NCBI GenBank assembly: GCA_030669695.1
Contig: DAOVDC010000015.1
Span: 1 to 10,964, forward strand
Origin: Candidatus Bathyarchaeota archaeon
GTDB lineage: Archaea; Thermoproteota; Bathyarchaeia; Bathyarchaeales; Bathyarchaeaceae
Direction of reading: 5' to 3'
DNA: 10,964 nt
This document shows, piece after piece, positions 7,711 to 10,964 of this stretch (within the stretch, counting starts at the first letter, position 1; every line of letters begins with the position of its first letter). Both the position numbers and the translations under genes were made by a program. The notes under the pieces were generated by a model. It ran no database searches, was not told the origin of the DNA, and saw only the letters and a list, made by a program, of their open reading frames with translations.

Positions 7711-7730
7711 TATAAGCATGCATATATAGA
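7711..7730 (-). promoter_or_regulatory. Candidate TATA box and overlapping palindrome of the recombinase gene
   Basis: The minus strand reads CTATATATGCATGCTTATA here. The TATATA part (about 7722-7729) is about 40 bases upstream of ATG 7686, giving a start site near 7700 and a short leader. The plus-strand TATAAGCATGCATATA (7711-7726) is a near-perfect palindrome covering this element, which could be an operator for a dimeric regulator. This is inference. Confidence 0.4.
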
Positions 7731-7760
7731 TTTTTTTCGATACCAATAGAAATTAGTACT

Positions 7761-7786
7761 CTTTAAAAGTGATGCTACTATATATT
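7761..7786 (+). promoter_or_regulatory. Candidate TATA elements for the TRAM-HHH gene
   Basis: Two AT-rich elements precede the ATG at 7810: CTTTAAAAG (7761-7769) and CTATATATT (7778-7786). The first would start transcription near 7790, leaving about 20 nt of leader with the weak GTGA site at 7802-7805. The second would make the transcript almost leaderless. Confidence 0.4.
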
Positions 7787-7809
7787 GTCACCAATAAGAG
7801 CGTGAAGAA

Positions 7810-8304
7810 ATGGTATTTGAGAGAAGGATACGTCGTCCACCCTTGCCTAAACCGGTGAAAGTAGGAGAAGAGTGTGAGGTCGCCATTGAAGAGATAAGCC
7901 GAAGAGGGGACGGAATAGCCAAGATCCAGAATTTCGTCATCTTTGTTCCAGGAACTAAAGTCGGCGACAAGGTGAAAGTTCGAATAACCAGGGTTGCCCC
8001 AAGGTTCGCCATAGCAGAGAAAGTGTCAACCATGGAGATCACGTTAACACATACTCCGCCAATAAAGGAAGGGGTAGAAGAAGTAACCGAAAAGACAGCG
8101 CCTGCGATCCCCATGCAACCCACAGAATTGACCAGTATAGAGGGGATTGGGGTTAAGAGGGCAGAGAAATTGAATTCTTGTGGTGTAAACTCTGTTCAGG
8201 ACCTAGCAGATTTTGACTCAAAAGAACTATCACAGAAGCTTCAGATTTCAGAGAAGAGAGTCTCAAAATGGATTAATGAAGCTAAGAACGCCCTCAAAAA
8301 CTAA
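7810..8304 (+). CDS. TRAM-domain protein with C-terminal helix-hairpin-helix domain
   Basis: A 164-residue protein with two small nucleic-acid-binding modules. A TRAM domain occupies about residues 16-73 (VKVGEECEVAIEEISRRGDG, FVIFVPGTKVGDKVKVRI, FAIAEKV), the OB-like RNA-binding fold also found in TrmA/RumA and MiaB enzymes and as free-standing archaeal proteins. After a Pro/Glu/Thr-rich linker (about 80-106) there is a helix-hairpin-helix segment at 107-163 (SIEGIGVKRAEKLNSCGV...DLADFDSKELSQKL). Stand-alone archaeal TRAM proteins bind RNA and have been linked to cold response and RNA chaperone activity. The added HHH would give a second, sequence-independent contact with RNA or DNA. There is no catalytic domain. 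It appears monocistronic and divergent from the recombinase gene; T-rich sequence at 8307-8312 could end its transcript. Confidence 0.85.
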   Translation: MVFERRIRRPPLPKPVKVGEECEVAIEEISRRGDGIAKIQNFVIFVPGTKVGDKVKVRITRVAPRFAIAEKVSTMEITLTHTPPIKEGVEEVTEKTAPAIPMQPTELTSIEGIGVKRAEKLNSCGVNSVQDLADFDSKELSQKLQISEKRVSKWINEAKNALKN

Positions 8305-8363
8305 GTCTTTTTAACACACACGTCTTTAGCGCCGTATTCATTTAGTAATTGTGTTGATGTAAT

Positions 8364-8537
8364 ATGGCCGTTCTAGCTATTGTGAAGATTGGTCAGGATT
8401 TTAGAGTTACGATCCCGAAAGAAGTCAGGGAACTCCTTGAACTAGAAGAAGGAGACGAACTAATTTTCTTCAAAACGGAAGGATGGAAAACACGCTTGTG
8501 CCTTAGGAAGAGTTATGCGCACGCTAACAAAAAGTAG
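8364..8537 (+). CDS. Small AbrB/MazE/SpoVT-family DNA-binding protein
   Basis: A 57-residue protein beginning MAVLAIVKIGQDFRVTIPKE. The segment I-x-x-x-x-R-V-T-I-P-K-E-V-R-E-L-L-x-L-x-x-G-D-E-L-x-F is the swapped-hairpin AbrB fold, which dimerises and binds DNA with the loop around Arg-Val-Thr. Such proteins serve as antitoxins (MazE/VapB types) or as transcription regulators in archaea. Here no PIN or MazF-like toxin gene follows: the next 780 bases lack a convincing coding region. It therefore looks like a stand-alone regulator or an orphaned antitoxin. The tail (GWKTRLCLRKSYAHANKK) is basic. The ribosome binding site is weak (TGAT about 5 bases upstream of ATG). Confidence 0.78.
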   Translation: MAVLAIVKIGQDFRVTIPKEVRELLELEEGDELIFFKTEGWKTRLCLRKSYAHANKK

Positions 8538-8654
8538 GTGCGGGACAGAGACTAAGCAGCAAACATTGCGGTGAAAAGCCTATACCCTTTTACTCAAAAA
8601 ATAGTGGCCTTTATGCATGCATGGCTAGGGGCACATGTGCATGCAAAACTGAGT

Positions 8655-8705
8655 TCAGCGTCGTTCCATCTCATCGCGTCAGCTCAGAGTCGTGTCCTTC
8701 ATCAT
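8655..8705 (-). ncRNA. Candidate C/D box guide sRNA (2'-O-methylation guide)
   Basis: Read on the minus strand, the archaeal C/D sRNA elements occur in the right order and spacing. Box C ATGATGA (8705-8699); 11-nt guide AGGACACGACT (8698-8688); box D' CTGA (8687-8684, with a second CTGA at 8682-8679); box C' GCGATGA (8677-8671, one mismatch to RTGATGA); 12-nt guide GATGGAACGACG (8670-8659); box D CTGA (8658-8655). The total is about 51 nt plus short ends, normal for archaeal C/D RNAs bound by L7Ae, Nop5 and fibrillarin. A TATA-like TTTTTTAAG lies on the same strand at 8739-8731, about 27-30 bases upstream of box C, just where a promoter would be. A T-run follows box D. By the D+5 rule the modified bases would pair with the fifth nucleotide upstream of each D box. 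I could not identify the rRNA or tRNA targets with certainty. No terminal stem is evident. Confidence 0.7.
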
Positions 8706-8730
8706 ATAATAACAACTTGAGTTTAACAGC

Positions 8731-8739
8731 TTAAAAAAT
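8731..8739 (-). promoter_or_regulatory. Candidate TATA box for the C/D box sRNA
   Basis: The minus strand reads TTTTTTAAG. Its centre lies about 30 bases upstream of box C, placing transcription start near 8708. It independently supports an RNA gene on this strand. Confidence 0.5.
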
Positions 8740-9009
8740 CTTACCCTTGGCTTGGCTACGAAAGTTTTGAACAAGAGTTTATCATTCGATATGAAAAGGC
8801 TACAGAGCATTGTGCGTGTGATTATGCTTGCGAAAAGCTAAATTTTTTATCTCAAAGGATTAGGACTGTGGGTAACACGCTTGCCACTGCACCCGAATTA
8901 ACCACCTTGGTTGGATACATCAAGGCATGTGCGCACGAATCGAATTTCCAAGAAATCGACATTTTTCCTCGATAAGATACGAATGAACCTAAGAAACTAA
9001 CGTGTTCTT

Positions 9010-9028
9010 TGTGTGTGTAACACACACA
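9010..9028. repeat. Perfect TG/CA palindrome
   Basis: Nine-base arms TGTGTGTGT and ACACACACA flank a single A. It lies in noncoding DNA and can form a short hairpin in RNA from either strand. On the plus strand it is followed by ATAAAAAG and on the minus strand by AAAG, so it is not a typical T-tract terminator. Function unknown. Confidence 0.6.
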
Positions 9029-9272
9029 TAAAAAGTCGGAAGCAAAGACTAGATGAAGTGTAGACCAGCGAGAGACATACCCATGCACGCGCAGAAGTTG
9101 GTGAGTAAGCGCAACCCTCAAGTAAGTAAGATGGAATTGCACACGCGTTAACTTATTCTTACATAATTTTGTTTATTGAGGAGGCCTATGATTTTTCCCT
9201 TTGCATGTATGTATTTAAACCTCAAAAAACGATGGAACAAATATACTGTAGATATATACCTAGATGTTTCCA

Positions 9273-9283
9273 CTATATTAAAT
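9273..9283 (+). promoter_or_regulatory. Candidate TATA box for cdvB
   Basis: CTATATTAAAT lies about 45 bases before the cdvB start. A start site near 9305 would leave a leader of about 20 nt that contains GAGGGG (9316-9321). Confidence 0.4.
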
Positions 9284-9323
9284 GTGATAATACGTTTGGA
9301 CATCCCTTCCTCTCTGAGGGGTA

Positions 9324-9977
9324 GTGTTGTCAGAGAAGTTTGTGGGAAAATGGGAAGAAAGAGAAGCGAAAACACCTTTCTATATGAAGATGAAAGAGGC
9401 GGTTCGTCCCCCAGGTCCATTTAAACCACGCCTTAATTTTGCGATTAAGCGTGTCGAGTTGCAGATTCGAAGGCTAGAGAAGGCCACGCACCGCTTCTCA
9501 GAACGCGACAAATCCCTCTTTGCGAGAACTGTTAAGGCTTACTCAAAGCGTGACATGGTGCGTGCCAACGTTTTCGCCAACGAACTAGCTGAAATACGGA
9601 AAACGGAAAAGATGATAATCCACGCGAGACTAGCCCTAGAACAAATAGTTCTCAGGTTAGAAACTGTTTCGGAGCTTGGTGACGTGGTTAGCGCGCTTGC
9701 TCCGACGGTGGGTGTACTGCGTAGCGTGAGAAGGGGGATGGCTGGCGTTTTACCCGAGGCTGAAAGGAAGCTGGGGCAGATTGGAAACCTACTCAGCGAA
9801 ATAATTACAGATTCTAGTCAGAGCACCGGGTTAGACGTCAACTTTGAGGCGGCCAACGAGGACGCTCAAAAGATTCTAAAAGAAGCCGCCACAGTAGCTG
9901 AACAGAAAATTAAGGAGGAACTCCCGGAGATATCCGGAGTCCCCACTGTGAGAGAGAAGGTTCCAACCCAAACCTAA
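9324..9977 (+). CDS. cdvB: ESCRT-III/Snf7-like cell division protein (CdvB family)
   Basis: A 217-residue, strongly helical and charged protein. Residues 36-160 have the ESCRT-III core pattern: a basic amphipathic first hairpin (FAIKRVELQIRRLEKATHRF... KAYSKRDMVRANVFANELAEIRK), then ALEQIVLRLETVSELGDVVSALAPTVGVL and a short helix (LPEAERKLGQIGNLLSEII). These proteins polymerise on membranes and are remodelled by the AAA ATPase CdvC/Vps4 in archaeal division, vesicle release or membrane repair. The C-terminal ELPEISGVP (199-207) resembles the Pro-rich MIM2 that binds the CdvC MIT domain. There is no C-terminal winged helix, as in the CdvB1/B2-type paralogs. CdvA and CdvC are not in the window. 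GTG 9324 is used here; TTG 9327 is better spaced from GAGGGG (9316-9321) and may be the true start. Confidence 0.85.
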   Translation: MLSEKFVGKWEEREAKTPFYMKMKEAVRPPGPFKPRLNFAIKRVELQIRRLEKATHRFSERDKSLFARTVKAYSKRDMVRANVFANELAEIRKTEKMIIHARLALEQIVLRLETVSELGDVVSALAPTVGVLRSVRRGMAGVLPEAERKLGQIGNLLSEIITDSSQSTGLDVNFEAANEDAQKILKEAATVAEQKIKEELPEISGVPTVREKVPTQT

Positions 9978-10008
9978 CGTTTCATGGAAATCTAGGCATC
10001 AATTGGAT

Positions 10009-10044
10009 GTGAGAAAGTGGCACCATCGCCAAGCTCACTTTCAC
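10009..10044 (+). repeat. Inverted repeat downstream of cdvB
   Basis: GTGAGAAAGTG (10009-10019) pairs with CACTTTCAC (10036-10044), with a two-base bulge and a 16-base loop. It begins 32 bases after the cdvB stop. It has no following T-run, so a role as terminator, RNA stabiliser or protein site is open. Confidence 0.45.
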
Positions 10045-10085
10045 CATGCATACATTAACACCGCGCGTGCGTTCTTCCAGACCAA

Positions 10086-10095
10086 GCTATAAAAA
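10086..10095 (+). promoter_or_regulatory. Candidate TATA box for the gene at 10175
   Basis: GCTATAAAAA contains a textbook TATA core. Start of transcription would be near 10118, giving a leader of about 55 nt. A second AT-rich element, CTTTAAGG (10155-10162), is too close to the ATG to act as the promoter. Confidence 0.4.
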
Positions 10096-10174
10096 CCATG
10101 ATGAGAATATGTAACGTGAGAGATCTGCTATCAGAAGCAGGTTTGAATAGTAGTCTTTAAGGTATTGTTGTTAA

Positions 10175-10762
10175 ATGCGTGATGAAATGGAGGGTGAAAG
10201 ACTCGTTGAGAGAGCCAAGTTGGTTTTAGCGGTCAGAGAATACCAAGTGGAAAAAACGCGCAGAAGAGAAGGGAAGATAGATTTTACCGTTTCGCCGCCG
10301 GAGTCAGACGACCGAATACTGATACGGGTTATAACAGAACCTGAATCAAAATCTGGGTATGTTGGCGTAGATGCTGTCAGAAAGATGAGTCGAACCTTAG
10401 GTAGACGACATTATGAGAAGGGCATCCTCATCGGCAAGCGGTTCACCAAGGCTTCAAAAAGCGAAATGGAGAACGAAGATATCGAGGCTATCTCAGGGCG
10501 AATCCCCCGTTTCAAGCCAGAGCGGCTCTACCTAGTGATACAAGGTCACGTAGATAATCTGTGCAAAGCCAAGTGTGGTAAGATTCCGAAAGAAGAATCT
10601 GATTGCAAAGGCTACTCTGATGGACAATACTCCTGCAATATCAGGCTAATTAATGATAATGCTAACTTTCACTTCAAACATGGTTGGGCAAACCCTTTGA
10701 GAAGAGATTTGGTGAAGCTTTTGGCAATAGAAGAAGCCCTGAACAGTCAAAAGCCTAGTTGA
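10175..10762 (+). CDS. Uncharacterised protein: Mrr-like endonuclease-fold region plus four-cysteine C-terminal region
   Basis: I do not recognise a named family. Residues 10-108 have the layout of an Mrr/restriction-endonuclease-fold domain: an N-terminal helix, strand KIDFTVS (34-40), strand ILIRVI (48-53), helix VGVDAVRKMSRTL (63-75), then KGILIGKRFTKASKSEMENEDIEAISG (82-108), which parallels the 'GILVTTGRFTKEA' element of Mrr nucleases. The PD-(D/E)xK lysine expected in the second strand is absent (IRVI instead of a QVK-like triplet), so catalysis is doubtful. The rest has cysteines at 130, 134, 144 and 154 (C-x3-C-x9-C-x9-C), a likely zinc site, then a conserved-looking RLINDNANFHFKHGW block. 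It may bind nucleic acid or scaffold a complex. An alternative ATG at 10187 would drop four residues. Its neighbours (CdvB, a YHS protein) do not fix a function. Confidence 0.7.
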   Translation: MRDEMEGERLVERAKLVLAVREYQVEKTRRREGKIDFTVSPPESDDRILIRVITEPESKSGYVGVDAVRKMSRTLGRRHYEKGILIGKRFTKASKSEMENEDIEAISGRIPRFKPERLYLVIQGHVDNLCKAKCGKIPKEESDCKGYSDGQYSCNIRLINDNANFHFKHGWANPLRRDLVKLLAIEEALNSQKPS

Positions 10763-10816
10763 GGAAGAAAGTTGATTGAAAAGATTTTGTGCCACCTGAC
10801 GGGCGATGCGTGCATG

Positions 10817-10825
10817 GGTGAGGAG
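10817..10825 (+). promoter_or_regulatory. Ribosome binding site for the YHS-domain gene
   Basis: GGTGAGGAG lies 7 bases before ATG 10833 and selects that start over the in-frame ATG at 10806, which has no such site. Confidence 0.6.
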
Positions 10826-10832
10826 CGAGATA

Positions 10833-10964
10833 ATGCCTAGAGATCCTGTTTGCGGCGCGGTTCTGAACGAAAAAACAGCCAAATTTAAGATCAAGCATGA
10901 AGGAGAAAATTACTATTTCTGTAGTGTGAAATGCAAGAAGAGATTCAAAAGGAATCGAAGGAAG
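10833..10964 (+). CDS. YHS-domain metal-binding protein, 5' part only
   Basis: The first 44 codons of a small protein that leaves the window: MPRDPVCGAVLNEKTAKFKI, then a GENYYFCSVKC segment. DPVCG near the N-terminus and the YxFCSxxCKxxF block are the hallmark of YHS domains, about 45-residue modules found in copper/heavy-metal ATPases, in metal-binding proteins and as free-standing small proteins. The expected metal-ligand cysteines are Cys7, Cys30 and Cys34. Free-standing YHS proteins are thought to bind or deliver metals. The basic tail (KKRFKRNRRK) suggests that only a few residues are missing if it is a stand-alone protein; a larger fusion cannot be excluded. The gene begins 70 bases after the preceding stop and may share its transcript. 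Confidence 0.82.
   Translation, partial: MPRDPVCGAVLNEKTAKFKIKHEGENYYFCSVKCKKRFKRNRRK

Larger units (their letters stand above)
8538..9323. other. Long gene-poor stretch between the AbrB-like gene and cdvB
   Basis: Of these 786 bases, the only strong candidate gene is the C/D box RNA on the minus strand. Also present are two neighbouring palindromes (8613-8622 and 8631-8640), a small hairpin AACCA-CCT-TGGTT at 8900-8912, and a perfect TG/CA palindrome at 9010-9028. An open frame at 8727-8975 lacks any start codon in its first 48 codons. A GAGGAGG at 9178-9184 precedes an ATG at 9188, but its frame runs into cdvB in another frame. No tRNA signature (GGTTCGA-type T-loop) was seen. Confidence 0.5.

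Noticed and set aside
8727..8975. An 82-codon open frame with protein-like composition (YESFEQEFIIRYEK, then CDYACEKLNFLSQRI) in the gene-poor region.
   Set aside because: It has no ATG, GTG or TTG in its first 48 codons, no ribosome binding site and no recognised family. It could be an old remnant but cannot be supported.
8852..9142. 96-residue minus-strand frame over the gene-poor region.
   Set aside because: Composition (many Ser, His, Val, Leu) and lack of motifs look like a chance frame; it also spans the TG/CA palindrome.
6457..9323. An integrated mobile element bounded by att repeats.
   Set aside because: The recombinase suggested it, but no tRNA gene, no matching direct repeats at the edges and no virus or plasmid genes were seen, and the recombinase itself appears degenerate.
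9188..9424. Reading frame from ATG 9188 preceded by a strong GAGGAGG.
   Set aside because: Spacing to the ATG is only 3 bases, the product is unrecognised, and its last 100 bases overlap the well-supported cdvB in another frame.
10097..10140. ATGATGA after the TATA box upstream of the gene at 10175, considered as a second C/D RNA.
   Set aside because: No CTGA box follows at guide distance.
1..10964. CRISPR arrays, rRNA and tRNA genes.
   Set aside because: No regularly spaced repeats and no tRNA T-loop or rRNA signatures were found on inspection of either strand.

Overview
The window looks like chromosomal DNA from an archaeon of the TACK group, most plausibly a Bathyarchaeia-type lineage. 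The clues are a fragment matching the Fe-S C-terminus of TFE-beta/RPC34, a CdvB/ESCRT-III protein, a TRAM-domain protein, a compact archaeal-type tyrosine recombinase, AT-rich TATA-like promoters, frequent TTG/GTG starts with GGTG/GAGG-type ribosome binding sites, and a good candidate for an archaeal C/D box guide RNA. The lineage is inferred from gene content only.

Layout. 1-841 (+): the 3' end of a TFE-beta gene overlaps an RlmE/FtsJ-type rRNA 2'-O-methyltransferase. 870-1520 (-): a rhomboid intramembrane protease, convergent with RlmE and divergent from the next gene. 1725-3632 (+): an AMP-forming acetyl-CoA synthetase-type acyl-CoA ligase with its own promoter. 3722-6013 (+): a tightly coupled pair, a PfkB-family sugar kinase and an N-acetylglucosamine-6-phosphate deacetylase (NagA). 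6014-6456: noncoding, with a T-rich terminator and a decayed acetyltransferase-like remnant. 6457-7686 (-): a tyrosine recombinase with several catalytic positions replaced. 7810-8304 (+): a TRAM plus helix-hairpin-helix protein. 8364-8537 (+): a 57-residue AbrB/MazE-type DNA-binding protein. 8538-9323: a gene-poor stretch holding a C/D box sRNA candidate on the minus strand and several palindromes. 9324-9977 (+): a CdvB/ESCRT-III family protein. 10175-10762 (+): an uncharacterised protein with an Mrr-like endonuclease-fold region that seems to have lost its catalytic residues, plus four cysteines. 10833-10964 (+): the start of a YHS-domain metal-binding protein that leaves the window.

How the genes relate. 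Only two pairs show direct coupling. TFE-beta/RlmE overlap at TTGA and join transcription initiation to ribosome maturation. PfkB/NagA are adjacent with no gap and suggest amino-sugar salvage: phosphorylation, then deacetylation of GlcNAc-6-P to GlcN-6-P. The AMP-forming ligase just upstream could recapture the acetate NagA releases, which is inference. The remaining genes are mostly single transcription units with their own TATA-like elements. The 6.0-9.3 kb part (degenerate recombinase, acetyltransferase remnant, orphan AbrB, low gene density, recurrent TGCATGCA palindromes) looks like the least conserved, accessory part of the window.
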